Shown here piece after piece: positions 55,042 to 63,708 of a DNA stretch of 64,000 bases (positions are counted from its first letter, which is position 1; the number at the start of each line of letters is the position of its first letter). The notes below the pieces were generated by a model, which was not told the origin of the DNA, did no database searches, and saw only the letters and a program-made list of their open reading frames with translations. Source of the stretch: a virus; the IMG/VR virus record IMGVR_UViG_3300042521_002336, positions 1 to 64,000 of that record. One strand, written 5' to 3'. A program made the position numbers and the translations under genes.

Positions 55042-56538
55042 TTACCAAACAATTCCGTCACATTCGGGACTTGTTTGTTCGTTTATTTGAATAGTTTCAT
55101 ATTTTGGTTTATGTTTCCAAGTCGAAAATAATGTTTCAACTGAATTGATAAACCGTTTACACATTTCTTTGTCTGACATCCCACTTTCTTCACCCATAAC
55201 CCAATTTCTACCACTTAATCCTCTTCGTTCTCGCTCTTCCCTTCCTAAATCATAAATGAACCTCAATCCAGTTGCAGCATCTTCGGCATCTGAATAATCA
55301 TCAAAAATATAAGGAGTCATTGGAGAACCTTGTAACGCTCTTGCTCTTGGAAAAATTGGATATGCCCATTCTCCACATTTTTGATATTGACCTCTTGAAT
55401 TAGAAGCAAAAGTTGGAGTTATTTCAATCCAGTCACCATTTTCATCTTCAAACCTCAGTTGATCCTGTAATCCACCAGTAACAGGTGCAATTAACATCGT
55501 TCCGCACATCAAACTTTCATTTGCAGCCAAACCAAATCCTTCGGCACTTGACATAAAGAAAGTACAATCGCTAAGATTGTAAAACCAATTCAATTGTTGA
55601 GCAGATAAAAGTTCTTGATTAAATAAAACTTTGTAATTCGGACAAACGGCTTTTTTAACAGCCATTAAATCAGTTCCGTTTTCATCAACTACGGCAGTTT
55701 TCATTATCAAGCAACAACGTTTTGCTTTCTCTTTCGGGAGTTGATCGCAAAAACGTCTGAAACTTAGAATAATGTCTCCGGGTTGTTTTCTTCTAATGTT
55801 TCGACTATTGTAAAATACAATAAAATCAACGTCATGTTTCTTCTTAAATTCTTCTTCAAACCGTTTAAATTCCAACCAATCTGGACTGTCAGGTGTTTGT
55901 TTAAAATAATATTTTGAGTTTGAACCATGAGGCACATAACTCAACAAAACTCCGTTAATATCGTCAACAACTTTGTCGATATCAGTCGTTTTAGTTCCAT
56001 GTCGACGTAAAACTTCTTGGTTAACCATTTTGGTTTGACGATTGATTGACATTAATAAATCGCAACTTGCATACGCCGAAGCATTCCAATTCGAATACGG
56101 TAAATTGTCCCAAATTGTTAAATAAGCCAGAGGAATCTTATATTCGCTTCTAAGTTCGTGTTCCATTGCAAAAACGTGACCAAAAAATCTCGGGTCGGTT
56201 ATCAATAGTAACAAATCAGGTTTTTCATAATGAATAATTTCCCTGATTACATCTTGATTTCCATATCCGTTATGGCAGTAGATTTTCACCATCGGAGATT
56301 CTACTCCGGTTTCCCGCTCAACTTCTTCACTTAAATTCAAAATTTTACCGTGGTCGGGATGATTTAACGCAGCCCCAAGTTGAACCCAATCGTATTTGTC
56401 GCAAGTTCCTAAGACTAATTCTTTGGAAACAGTAGCAACTCCCGAATGGAACTGAAGCGAATCTGATATTAAAAAAATCTTTTTACGTTTTGGTCGTTCT
56501 ACTCCGATTTTACGGAGTTTGGGTAATTGAATTTGCAA
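55042..56538 (-). CDS. glycosyltransferase (GT-B, GT4-like)
   Basis: 498 residues, the largest transferase here. KKIFLISDSLQFHSGVATVS start, VDFIVFYNSRNIRRKQPGD second-domain start, and CTFFMSSAEGFGLAANESLM with TMLIAPVTGGLQDQL donor site. The region after about 375 is an insertion before the final helix. Complete GT4 layout. Confidence 0.85.
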   Translation of the reverse strand: MQIQLPKLRKIGVERPKRKKIFLISDSLQFHSGVATVSKELVLGTCDKYDWVQLGAALNHPDHGKILNLSEEVERETGVESPMVKIYCHNGYGNQDVIREIIHYEKPDLLLLITDPRFFGHVFAMEHELRSEYKIPLAYLTIWDNLPYSNWNASAYASCDLLMSINRQTKMVNQEVLRRHGTKTTDIDKVVDDINGVLLSYVPHGSNSKYYFKQTPDSPDWLEFKRFEEEFKKKHDVDFIVFYNSRNIRRKQPGDIILSFRRFCDQLPKEKAKRCCLIMKTAVVDENGTDLMAVKKAVCPNYKVLFNQELLSAQQLNWFYNLSDCTFFMSSAEGFGLAANESLMCGTMLIAPVTGGLQDQLRFEDENGDWIEITPTFASNSRGQYQKCGEWAYPIFPRARALQGSPMTPYIFDDYSDAEDAATGLRFIYDLGREERERRGLSGRNWVMGEESGMSDKEMCKRFINSVETLFSTWKHKPKYETIQINEQTSPECDGIVW

Positions 56539-56554
56539 TTATACGTTTCCTTTC

Positions 56555-57010
56555 TTATATATTTTTAAGTGTTTCTTTAACCAAATCTTCTAAATTATTT
56601 AACGGATTCCGACCAGTTTCTTTTGTATAAATGTAATCTAAATACCGATTATTATCACTATTATCAGGTCTCCCGTAAATAATAGGTTTATCGGAATATA
56701 CCCATCTACCAAACTCAACATTGGATGTGAATCCGAATATCTGATTATCGATAGAACGTGGTATCCAAAATAAGATTACATCAACAAGTTTCAAATACTC
56801 ACATTCCCAATCAATAACATCTACATAATCAGCCCAATGATTGTGTTCAGGTTCAGGTATAATCAAAGTCCCCTCAAAATTATTTTGCCTAAATAACTCA
56901 ACTATTTCCTTTCTCCATACCAAAGTTTGACCTTTTCTTGGAGAACAACCTGCAAGGAAAATACTTTTTCCTTGTATTTCTTTGTGCTGACCTGAATAAA
57001 TTAAATTCAC
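56555..57010 (-). CDS. nucleoside 2-deoxyribosyltransferase-like protein
   Basis: 151 residues. KSIFLAGCSPRKGQTLVWRK, then LIIPEPEHNHWADYVD, VILFWIPRS and NVEFGRWVYSDKPIIYG match the Nuc_deoxyrib_tr_2 family. Members exchange or hydrolyse the base of deoxynucleosides; in a phage it may serve nucleotide salvage or degrade a nucleotide signal. Confidence 0.75.
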   Translation of the reverse strand: MNLIYSGQHKEIQGKSIFLAGCSPRKGQTLVWRKEIVELFRQNNFEGTLIIPEPEHNHWADYVDVIDWECEYLKLVDVILFWIPRSIDNQIFGFTSNVEFGRWVYSDKPIIYGRPDNSDNNRYLDYIYTKETGRNPLNNLEDLVKETLKNI

Positions 57011-57282
57011 GGATAAACTTGAGTTTTGGTTATAAATGCCATTTCAGTTTCATATGCAATTTTTAGCCGTTTGTAATCGTCTAATGCAGCATCAAAATCG
57101 CAATATTCATCCGAACCTACCCAAAGACACTCATGTTCGTTATGATATGACGAAATGGGAGACCATTTTTCCTTCCACCACATTGGGGATTGATATTGTC
57201 TCTCAATGTTATACGTTTCGGGAACAACAGAATCGTGTCTTGTATTTCTTACAATTCTGAATATTTCTTCAAATTTTTTCAT
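57007..57282 (-). CDS. unknown 91-residue protein
   Basis: MWWKEKWSPISSYHNEHECL then a helical end. Four-base overlap with the gene downstream. No family recognised. Confidence 0.55.
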   Translation of the reverse strand: MKKFEEIFRIVRNTRHDSVVPETYNIERQYQSPMWWKEKWSPISSYHNEHECLWVGSDEYCDFDAALDDYKRLKIAYETEMAFITKTQVYP

Positions 57283-57296
57283 TAAATTGTTTATTT

Positions 57297-57881
57297 TTAA
57301 TAAGGGAAAACGTTTTCATCATAAAATTTTTGCATGGCATTCCAGCAAAACAAAATTTCGTCTTCTGATACAGGTTTAAAGTGCCAAGCATCAACTCCAA
57401 CATTGATCATATTTTTTTGAACCTTCCAAAGTCCGTGAATATGACCTGTAATCGCGAAATCAAATCTTTGCCGGTCGTTGTCCCAAAGTTCTGATTTGCA
57501 TTTAATTGGATAGTGATTCAAAAATACTCCTTTGATTGTCTCTCCTATATGAATAACTGTTGAATCGAAGATGTTATCGAAATATTTTCCTAAAATGTCC
57601 AATTTATCTTCGTCGTAATTTCCGACGATAAGATTAAATTTTGATTTGGGATAAGATTGTCTGAGACTTTCAAAATAAAATTCATCGGATAAGTCATAAA
57701 TAACATCGCCCAAATGCCACAGTTCATCTCCATCTTTGAAATCAGAATCTCTAAAATTAACAATTATTGTTTGATTTTGTTCATGTATCGATCTAAATGA
57801 ACGATAAAAAAGATTGGGCTTCCCATCAATTCCAATTCGGCCATCTCCAAGATGCCAATCGGATGTAAACCATTTTTTCAT
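57297..57881 (-). CDS. metallophosphoesterase
   Basis: 194 residues with the complete calcineurin-type set: TSDWHLG (D-x-H), ELWHLGDVIYD (GD), LIVGNYDED (G-N), FLNHYPIK (H) and ITGHIHGLW (GHxH). Phage members resemble YfcE-like small phosphodiesterases. Acts on phosphodiesters or phosphorylated products. Confidence 0.85.
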   Translation of the reverse strand: MKKWFTSDWHLGDGRIGIDGKPNLFYRSFRSIHEQNQTIIVNFRDSDFKDGDELWHLGDVIYDLSDEFYFESLRQSYPKSKFNLIVGNYDEDKLDILGKYFDNIFDSTVIHIGETIKGVFLNHYPIKCKSELWDNDRQRFDFAITGHIHGLWKVQKNMINVGVDAWHFKPVSEDEILFCWNAMQKFYDENVFPY

Positions 57882-58144
57882 TTTAAATTATTTTTATATT
57901 TTTGATATTCGATTTCTAAACTTTCATCTGGATGGGACTTTTCATTACAGTACGGACAAATTAAAAGTTCACCATCATCACTATAACCAACAAGTTCGAA
58001 GTTACCATTTTTGGAATTAACTGAAATACAGTTTTTACATCGACAAAGCGAAGGCATATAACAAGATGGACAATAAAACACACCCAACGTTTCACTTTGG
58101 TTTGACGTAAACTTTTCGCCAATATCTCGGTCTGGTTTCGACAT
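57878..58144 (-). CDS. double zinc-ribbon-like protein
   Basis: 88 residues with C-x2-C, C-x-C-x2-C (FYCPSCYMPSLCRCKNC) and a second C-x2-C (LLICPYCNEKSH). Likely one or two zinc sites. Four-base overlap with the phosphoesterase gene. Role unknown. Confidence 0.6.
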   Translation of the reverse strand: MSKPDRDIGEKFTSNQSETLGVFYCPSCYMPSLCRCKNCISVNSKNGNFELVGYSDDGELLICPYCNEKSHPDESLEIEYQKYKNNLK

Positions 58145-58295
58145 AAAAATATTTATTATTTTGTTTTAAAATCTTAACTTCTTTACCTCGAACCTTTCTA
58201 ACTTCATTGGTAACTTTGACATTTCTAAGTTCGGTTTGATAAGTGTACCAAGGACTATGAGTTTGTGCCTGTAAAGTTGTGCATATAAGTATCAT
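58092..58295 (-). CDS. small, possibly secreted protein
   Basis: Start at 58295 (MILICTTLQAQTHSPW) gives 67 residues with a short signal-like start. A longer frame overlaps the SLOG gene and is rejected. The mature part is basic with KYFYVETRPRYW. Confidence 0.5.
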   Translation of the reverse strand: MILICTTLQAQTHSPWYTYQTELRNVKVTNEVRKVRGKEVKILKQNNKYFYVETRPRYWRKVYVKPK

Positions 58296-58302
58296 TTTCA
58301 AA

Positions 58303-58704
58303 TTAAATGAACACAACTTCTTTACCCAACTTTTCTGCATAACGTTTCGTACTTTCATATAATGGTTTCCAAGATTTACTTTCAGGTTCATAACCAATAA
58401 AAAGTTTATCACAATTCCTTACTAAAATTCTGTATCTGTCAATAAGTTGGGTCGGATGAAATCCTTTATTGAAATATTCCTCTTTTAAAAATGAGTACAT
58501 ATTCCAGCCTGTATAACTTGGATTATATTCTTGGTAATCAAACTCAAATAGAAGAGCATATTTTTTTACGTCATATTCAATTCCAGTTTTATTTCCACCA
58601 CTCAAAATTATTGCATTTTTTTCTTCTTGTCGAACCTTAAACAATAATTCTTTAACTGTTTTGGTTTTTTGGCAAGTTTCCGGACCAATAATAGCAATTT
58701 TCAT
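58303..58704 (-). CDS. SLOG/YAcAr-type nucleotide-binding protein
   Basis: 133 residues. MKIAIIGPETCQKTKTVKEL, then IILSGGNKTGIEYDVKKYAL: the G-G-N/A-x-x-G-x-[DE] loop of DUF2493-like SLOG domains, and CDKLFIGYEPES. These Rossmann-like domains bind nucleotides or nucleotide signals. In a phage it may sense or sequester a defence signal, which is inference. Confidence 0.6.
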   Translation of the reverse strand: MKIAIIGPETCQKTKTVKELLFKVRQEEKNAIILSGGNKTGIEYDVKKYALLFEFDYQEYNPSYTGWNMYSFLKEEYFNKGFHPTQLIDRYRILVRNCDKLFIGYEPESKSWKPLYESTKRYAEKLGKEVVFI

Positions 58705-59648
58705 TCTTCAATTCTATTTTCTGGTGGACAAAGTTCAAAGTTATCCTTAAATTCACAAAAACGACAATTAAAACATCCTTTACCAGCCTTTGCAGTATAA
58801 TTAATGAGTTTATTGTAACTTCCATCCGGAAGGAAACAACTATTTACAAATGCCTCAAATGTTTTCAAGGTTCTATTATACGAAACTTTACCTTGTGAGG
58901 GTTTAAATTGTTGAATTCTTCGTTGAGGCCATGCCGAATCCAGATCAACTTTACGTTTTAAAATGACAAACTCAACTTCAATCTGGTCAATCGGAACATT
59001 ATACTGCTTTGAAAAATAAAGTTTATAAAGTAGAAGTTGGTCTATTTTAGTCTGGTCATCCTTATCCCATTTAGTCCAACCTTTTGTTGAAGTCTTCAAA
59101 TCCCAAATATAAAACTTGGGTTCGTTTTTGTGCTTAAAAACCACATCCAAAAACCCCATCAACAAGACATTTGGTTTATCCTCAACAGGCGGAATTAAAA
59201 TGGGAAGTTCAGTTCCGGCTAACTCCCAATTTTTCCTATCAAAATAAACTTTACGCTTTTTCCGTAAATAATTCAATGTTTCCAACCCATCCAAATAGAA
59301 TTCTGTCAATTGTTCTTTGGATGAAAAATGTTGTTGGTATTTTTCTACATCGGCAGCATAATTTTGTTTTAATTGTTCCATTAAAAGTTTATCAAATTCC
59401 AAAGAATCTGCCTTTTTAACGGTTTCCAAAAACATCAACTGAACATAATGTTGGATGATGTTGTGCATTGAATTACCAAATACAGTATGAATTGAGGGTT
59501 CATCTTTTTTAATTCTATCCGCATACTTCAATTTCCATCGAAGGGGACATTTTTGGTAAGTCGAAAATTGCGTGTAACTGATGTAAGTTGAGTTTTCTGG
59601 TTTATTTGGTGTTTGGGAAAATTCTTTACTTACAAATGTTGCTTTCAC
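58701..59648 (-). CDS. PD-(D/E)XK nuclease, RecB/Cas4 type
   Basis: 315 residues; GTG start at 59648. YTQFSTYQKCPLRWKLKY (first Cys), FGNSMHNIIQHYV (His), LMGFLDVVFK (Asp), KFYIWDLKTSTKGW (D-x-K) and a C-terminal CFNCRFCEFKDNFELC cluster. Together the four Cys can hold an iron-sulfur cluster as in AddB/Cas4 nucleases. Likely a DNA-end processing exonuclease in recombination. Confidence 0.85.
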   Translation of the reverse strand: MKATFVSKEFSQTPNKPENSTYISYTQFSTYQKCPLRWKLKYADRIKKDEPSIHTVFGNSMHNIIQHYVQLMFLETVKKADSLEFDKLLMEQLKQNYAADVEKYQQHFSSKEQLTEFYLDGLETLNYLRKKRKVYFDRKNWELAGTELPILIPPVEDKPNVLLMGFLDVVFKHKNEPKFYIWDLKTSTKGWTKWDKDDQTKIDQLLLYKLYFSKQYNVPIDQIEVEFVILKRKVDLDSAWPQRRIQQFKPSQGKVSYNRTLKTFEAFVNSCFLPDGSYNKLINYTAKAGKGCFNCRFCEFKDNFELCPPENRIEE

Positions 59649-59746
59649 TTCTTTAAAAATTTAACAAAATCGCCCACTGCTGCAAAAATAATGAAGCATA
59701 GAAAAACGATTCCCATTAACGTTATAATATTCAATAAATGGTTCAT
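59645..59746 (-). CDS. 33-residue membrane peptide
   Basis: ATG at 59746. ITLMGIVFLCFIIFAAVG is one span, ending KFLKK. Four-base overlap with the GTG start of the nuclease gene. Confidence 0.45.
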   Translation of the reverse strand: MNHLLNIITLMGIVFLCFIIFAAVGDFVKFLKK

Positions 59747-59782
59747 TACTCGAACCTCGGTATGTTTGTAATATTGGTATTC

Positions 59783-60223
59783 TTAGAGTCCAAAATCACT
59801 TTTGAGTTGTTTATCCATAAAACCACAACCATGAAGATACTCCTTTATTTCTTCTTTTGAGGTTATTTCCAAATAATCATCAACTTCACGCTCACTTAGT
59901 TGTAAACGTTCCGATAAAAATTTCAATAAAGTTCCGTGTTTTGAATCAAGTTCTTTTTGTGATTTAATATATTTGACAAAGAACTTTTGTTTTGGAAGTA
60001 AATCCAAGTAAAAGTTATAATATTGCTCATTAGTCATTAAATCAGTCTTAGGTTGGAAATATGCAATTATATCCAAATAATCCTTTGACATAGAAAACCA
60101 TCTATTCATCATAAATGGTTGAACCTTTTTCTGATCACTTTCAGTTTGTTCTTTCCACGGAACTTTATTGAAGGTTATATCATTTAATAAATCAAAGATT
60201 GTCTTTTGTTTCAACGCTATCAA
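59783..60223 (-). CDS. sliding-clamp-loader small subunit (gp62-like)
   Basis: 146 residues. NKVPWKEQTESDQKKVQPFM, NRWFSMSKDYLDIIAYFQ and LLPKQKFFVKYIKSQKE match the conserved N-terminal part of T4 gp62-type proteins, which with gp44 load the clamp at the replication fork. The gp44-like gene lies 1.3 kb upstream in the same operon. Confidence 0.7.
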   Translation of the reverse strand: MIALKQKTIFDLLNDITFNKVPWKEQTESDQKKVQPFMMNRWFSMSKDYLDIIAYFQPKTDLMTNEQYYNFYLDLLPKQKFFVKYIKSQKELDSKHGTLLKFLSERLQLSEREVDDYLEITSKEEIKEYLHGCGFMDKQLKSDFGL

Positions 60224-60485
60224 ATTTAAAAGTTACATCAACTTCTGAACTTCCGTGACTTTTCTTTGGTTTAACCTCAGCCTTAACGCCTCTATCTTCA
60301 AGTTCTTTTTTAAGCGAACTTGCAAATTCAACAACTTCTGGTTCAATGGTTTCGGGTTGTGGGTTATATTCTTCAAAGAATTGTTCACGGCTTTCAATCG
60401 CTAAACGTTTCCATTCCCATTCAGTAATAATTTCGCCCTTTGAATGACGTTTCCATCCTCTTTTACAGATGTACTGTTTTGACAT
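60192..60485 (-). CDS. unknown 97-residue protein
   Basis: CKRGWKRHSKGEIITEWEW start with Cys and Arg, acidic helical middle, then DVTFKFDSVE. Overlaps the clamp-loader subunit by 32 bases. No family recognised. Confidence 0.55.
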   Translation of the reverse strand: MSKQYICKRGWKRHSKGEIITEWEWKRLAIESREQFFEEYNPQPETIEPEVVEFASSLKKELEDRGVKAEVKPKKSHGSSEVDVTFKFDSVETKDNL

Positions 60486-60497
60486 TTTATTTTCCTC

Positions 60498-60689
60498 TTA
60501 TTTTAATGGTAATATTTCTATTGTATTATTGTGTTCAACTGGAATGAATAAAAATGTTAATTTATTCATTTGCTCATTTTGCTCGGAATTATTAAAAATG
60601 AATGTTTGTTTGAAAAAATTAATATGTTCAACCCATTTTTCTTTTTCAATATTTCTAACATCAACTTTAACAATAATAATGGTTTTCAT
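60498..60689 (-). CDS. unknown 63-residue protein
   Basis: Beta strand MKTIIIVKVDVRN, helix, then KLTFLFIPVEHNNTIEILPL. A plus-strand frame overlapping it is rejected on composition and direction. No family recognised. Confidence 0.5.
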   Translation of the reverse strand: MKTIIIVKVDVRNIEKEKWVEHINFFKQTFIFNNSEQNEQMNKLTFLFIPVEHNNTIEILPLK

Positions 60690-60696
60690 AGTTTTT

Positions 60697-60987
60697 TTAA
60701 GTTAGTTTAATTTTTGAATCAGGTTGTTTAGTTATTCCCAATGCTTCTTCAACATCTTGCATTCCTTCTGGAAACATTTCCAACAATGGCATTTGACAAT
60801 CTTGACAACGGAAGGCTTGTACTGGAAAAATCGTATCTTGTGGCTGGCCGGTAACAAATCTTGAAATTTTTCGCAATAAAACTGATGGTTCAAAAAAGAA
60901 TCCTTCACAATTGGAACATTTAATTCCGGTACTTTTCTGCATTGCGCCCAATAACTGGGCATTCATTTGTTCTGGTGTTGGTTGCAT
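60697..60987 (-). CDS. zinc-ribbon protein
   Basis: 96 residues with GIKCSNCEGFFF and FRCQDCQMPLL, a four-Cys zinc ribbon. Similar small zinc-ribbon proteins lie beside replication or transcription genes in T4-type phages. Confidence 0.65.
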   Translation of the reverse strand: MQPTPEQMNAQLLGAMQKSTGIKCSNCEGFFFEPSVLLRKISRFVTGQPQDTIFPVQAFRCQDCQMPLLEMFPEGMQDVEEALGITKQPDSKIKLT

Positions 60988-61242
60988 TTATATCCTATTT
61001 TTTAGTTCTTCTAATTTGTCAGTTATATCCAAAATTTCCATTGTTTCAAAATTAGTAAAATAAACTTTTGGTTCATCAAATCTATCGTCATATTTAAGAA
61101 CGTATTCCCATTTTTCCAAAAAATCTTCACGTTCATTTCGCTGATAATTCATGATATAAGGTTCTTTTCTCGGATCCACTGCGTATTTAAATCCGAAGTC
61201 TCCTTGTAGATACATATTTGTTACGATCGTATATTGTCTCAT
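60988..61242 (-). CDS. unknown 84-residue protein
   Basis: QYTIVTNMYLQGDFGFKYAV start, then FLEKWEYVLKYDDRFDE and a helical end. Directly adjacent on both sides. No family recognised. Confidence 0.55.
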   Translation of the reverse strand: MRQYTIVTNMYLQGDFGFKYAVDPRKEPYIMNYQRNEREDFLEKWEYVLKYDDRFDEPKVYFTNFETMEILDITDKLEELKNRI

Positions 61243-61245
61243 TTT

Positions 61246-61488
61246 CTAAAATTGAATTATTTCGGGTTCTTTGGGAATCTCCATGACCCAATTACTACTA
61301 TTAAAAGAAATTGTCGCCATCGTAGTGGTTGAAAGTAACTTTTTATGCGAACAATTATTACATTGAATCCAATGATGTGTGAGTTTGTAACCAGTAGTCG
61401 TTTCAATTTCGTCTGAATTAAATTCGTGAAATTCAAATGACAAACATTTAGAACATTGCTGTTTAGGTGAATTGTTATACACGACCAT
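61246..61488 (-). CDS. zinc-ribbon protein
   Basis: 80 residues with QQCSKCLSFEFHEF and HHWIQCNNCSHKK, a second four-Cys ribbon next to the first. One base from the clamp-loader gene. Confidence 0.6.
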   Translation of the reverse strand: MVVYNNSPKQQCSKCLSFEFHEFNSDEIETTTGYKLTHHWIQCNNCSHKKLLSTTTMATISFNSSNWVMEIPKEPEIIQF

Positions 61489-61489
61489 T

Positions 61490-62428
61490 TTATTCCTTTA
61501 TTTCCATTAAAATATTAATAATCATCGCCATAACTTGAATTTCTTGGTCAACTACTTGGTTTGACCTAAATTGGTGTTCAGCAAGTTGAATAATTACACC
61601 GCTTCTTTTTCCGTTAGGAGCAAAATCATTCATGTTATCAAATAAGTATCGGAACAATTCAGTAAAGTCCCGAACCTTTGCATCCGCAATTATTTGTCTG
61701 ATATTTTTGAAAATGACATCTGCGGGTCTATCCAAATTTTTAAGTTCTTCCAAAATTGCTGAACAATAATCATTCGTTGTCATGTTATCGTTGTTATAAA
61801 TCAATGTCCCTTTTCTGGAATTGATATAACAATATTGCAACATAGCACGTTGATCTGGGTAATATTTTTTTATGATATTGACCAAATCCTTTTTATCATA
61901 TTGAACCTTTTCAATATCTAAAATCCTACATAAGTTTTCAAGAATTTTAAGTGGAGGCGGAGATTGAATTAAAAAAGGATGACATCGGGAAATAATTGAT
62001 GGTAAAAATTTGTCTATGTAGTTTCCCGTAAGGAAGAACCGGGTATTTGCCGATTTTTCTTCAATTACTGCATTAAGTGCTGATTGTGCTTGGCGACCAA
62101 ACCCACTAAATTCATCAAGTATAATGATTTTCCACCGCTTAAATGATGCAGTAGCAGCAATTCGTTTAACTTTATCTCTAACTGTATCAATTGAATTTTC
62201 ATCACTGGCGTTGATATATGTTACATCAGCATCCAGCATTTTAGCAATCAATTTACACGCACTTGTCTTTCCTGTTCCGCTTTTTTCGGAGTACAATATC
62301 AAATTCGGAACATCATCTGTTTCAATCCAACCTTTAACTTTTTCAATAAAATCGTCGTTACCAACATATTCATCCAAGGTTTTAGGACGATATTTTTCTG
62401 GCCACCAAGTATTTTCAAGTTTACTCAT
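61490..62428 (-). CDS. sliding-clamp-loader ATPase (gp44-like)
   Basis: 312 residues of the AAA+ RFC small-subunit group. WPEKYRPKTLDEYVGNDDF (RFC box II), LYSEKSGTGKTSACKLIAKM (Walker A), WKIIILDEFSGFGRQAQSAL (Walker B, DE) and FFLTGNYIDKFLPSIISRCH (sensor 1 and S-R-C arginine finger). It opens the clamp with ATP. Start overlaps the upstream gene by eight bases. Confidence 0.9.
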   Translation of the reverse strand: MSKLENTWWPEKYRPKTLDEYVGNDDFIEKVKGWIETDDVPNLILYSEKSGTGKTSACKLIAKMLDADVTYINASDENSIDTVRDKVKRIAATASFKRWKIIILDEFSGFGRQAQSALNAVIEEKSANTRFFLTGNYIDKFLPSIISRCHPFLIQSPPPLKILENLCRILDIEKVQYDKKDLVNIIKKYYPDQRAMLQYCYINSRKGTLIYNNDNMTTNDYCSAILEELKNLDRPADVIFKNIRQIIADAKVRDFTELFRYLFDNMNDFAPNGKRSGVIIQLAEHQFRSNQVVDQEIQVMAMIINILMEIKE

Positions 62429-63491
62429 TCAAAAGTTTATTTATTTCAATTAAAAATTTATCGTTACTGTAATATTTTTTTCCCATTTTTTCTGCGTCCT
62501 TAATCACTCTTTCCTTCCAACTTTCGTAATTGCTTATCCTATCCATAAAAAAGTTCAGCATCTCCATTCTATGACGCATTAACGAAATCATGTTATTTCT
62601 TTTTACTATGTTTATTTTTGGGATTAAATAATCTTCGTGAAAGAAGATTTGATAAAGATGTCTTTTTTGTAGAAAAGGAACTACACCGTGTAACATTGCT
62701 TCGTATATAAAAACAGGATCATGTTCAATTTCTTTGGCACTAAACATGAATTTTGCAACTTTGAAAAGTTCAGTATATTTTTCTCTATCCTTATACTGGA
62801 ACTTATGTGAATAAGTATCCAAGAAAGAATAATTTAAATGATGATCCGCTTTTATTGACTTCCAAACTCGGGATTGAATTTCATCTTTGATTGGCCAAGG
62901 ATTGAATATGATGTTTTCTTTTGTTCCTTGTTGAACCTTTTCCTTCAAATATCCAAACGGGTAGCCAGTTACAATTCCCTTATCCTTTACACTTTGATGT
63001 CTACGCGAAAACATTTGATGGTGTTCTTCACAAAGAAAACAATTCAAATCGTAAGTTTTGAACAAGGACATTTCAAAATTATAGCCTCCACTATTCTTAT
63101 CCTTCAATCTATTTGTCAGCGGGGAAAGTTTATTAAAAATACTATTTCCCCAAAACCCAACCATCTTAAAATCAATTCTGTATTCCTCTCGAAAAAACGA
63201 CAACGGAATAGCAACAAAGTTCCAAGCATTTGCAAATATAAAAACATCGCCTCTCTTAACCTCATTATTTGCAAATAAATCCAATACCGATTTCATTTGT
63301 TTGTGTTTGAAACTTAAATCGGTATAAAGATATGATTCATGACTGATATATTGTCCGTCGATAATTCGGACGTTGTACTCTTGAAAGTCTTTACTTTTTA
63401 GGAAACACTCTCGCCAGTAAACGTCCGAAAAATCGTTAATTGGACTGTAATCAGTTAAAATCCATAATGTTCGCTTAGTCAGCCCGATCAC
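62421..63491 (-). CDS. glycosyltransferase-like protein (GT-B)
   Basis: 356 residues. RTLWILTDYSPINDFSDVYW start; DVFIFANAWNFVAIPLSFF; then ENIIFNPWPIKDEI and VFIYEAMLHGVVPFLQKR, the donor-site pattern of GT-B enzymes. Placed among replication genes, away from the main transferase block, so it could act on DNA bases; that is speculation. Confidence 0.6.
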   Translation of the reverse strand: MIGLTKRTLWILTDYSPINDFSDVYWRECFLKSKDFQEYNVRIIDGQYISHESYLYTDLSFKHKQMKSVLDLFANNEVKRGDVFIFANAWNFVAIPLSFFREEYRIDFKMVGFWGNSIFNKLSPLTNRLKDKNSGGYNFEMSLFKTYDLNCFLCEEHHQMFSRRHQSVKDKGIVTGYPFGYLKEKVQQGTKENIIFNPWPIKDEIQSRVWKSIKADHHLNYSFLDTYSHKFQYKDREKYTELFKVAKFMFSAKEIEHDPVFIYEAMLHGVVPFLQKRHLYQIFFHEDYLIPKINIVKRNNMISLMRHRMEMLNFFMDRISNYESWKERVIKDAEKMGKKYYSNDKFLIEINKLLNE

Positions 63492-63690
63492 TACTTGCCA
63501 ATACTTTGATTACCTTTGTTTCACTTACAGAAATGAGTTCCCAATCAAAGTTTACACCAAAGTATTCTTTGGTCACGGTTGCTTCTACTTCTGTCACCGA
63601 TTCGGCATCAACCAGAAAAACTTCCGTAGATTTCTTAATTTTACCTTTGTCGTCTTCCTGTTTAACTTTTACTTTTGCTTGATAAAACAT
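63475..63690 (-). CDS. DUF4494-like protein
   Basis: 71 residues. YQAKVKVKQEDDKGKIKKST, then VFLVDAESVTEVEATVTKEY: the layout of DUF4494, small proteins common in Bacteroidota phages. Function unknown. Confidence 0.6.
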   Translation of the reverse strand: MFYQAKVKVKQEDDKGKIKKSTEVFLVDAESVTEVEATVTKEYFGVNFDWELISVSETKVIKVLASSDRAD

Positions 63691-63708
63691 AATTTTAAAT
63701 TGTTTTGG

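Noticed and set aside
62874-63278. Plus-strand 134-codon frame
   Set aside because: Shadow of the glycosyltransferase-like gene at 62421-63491; composition is that of reversed AT-rich coding sequence.
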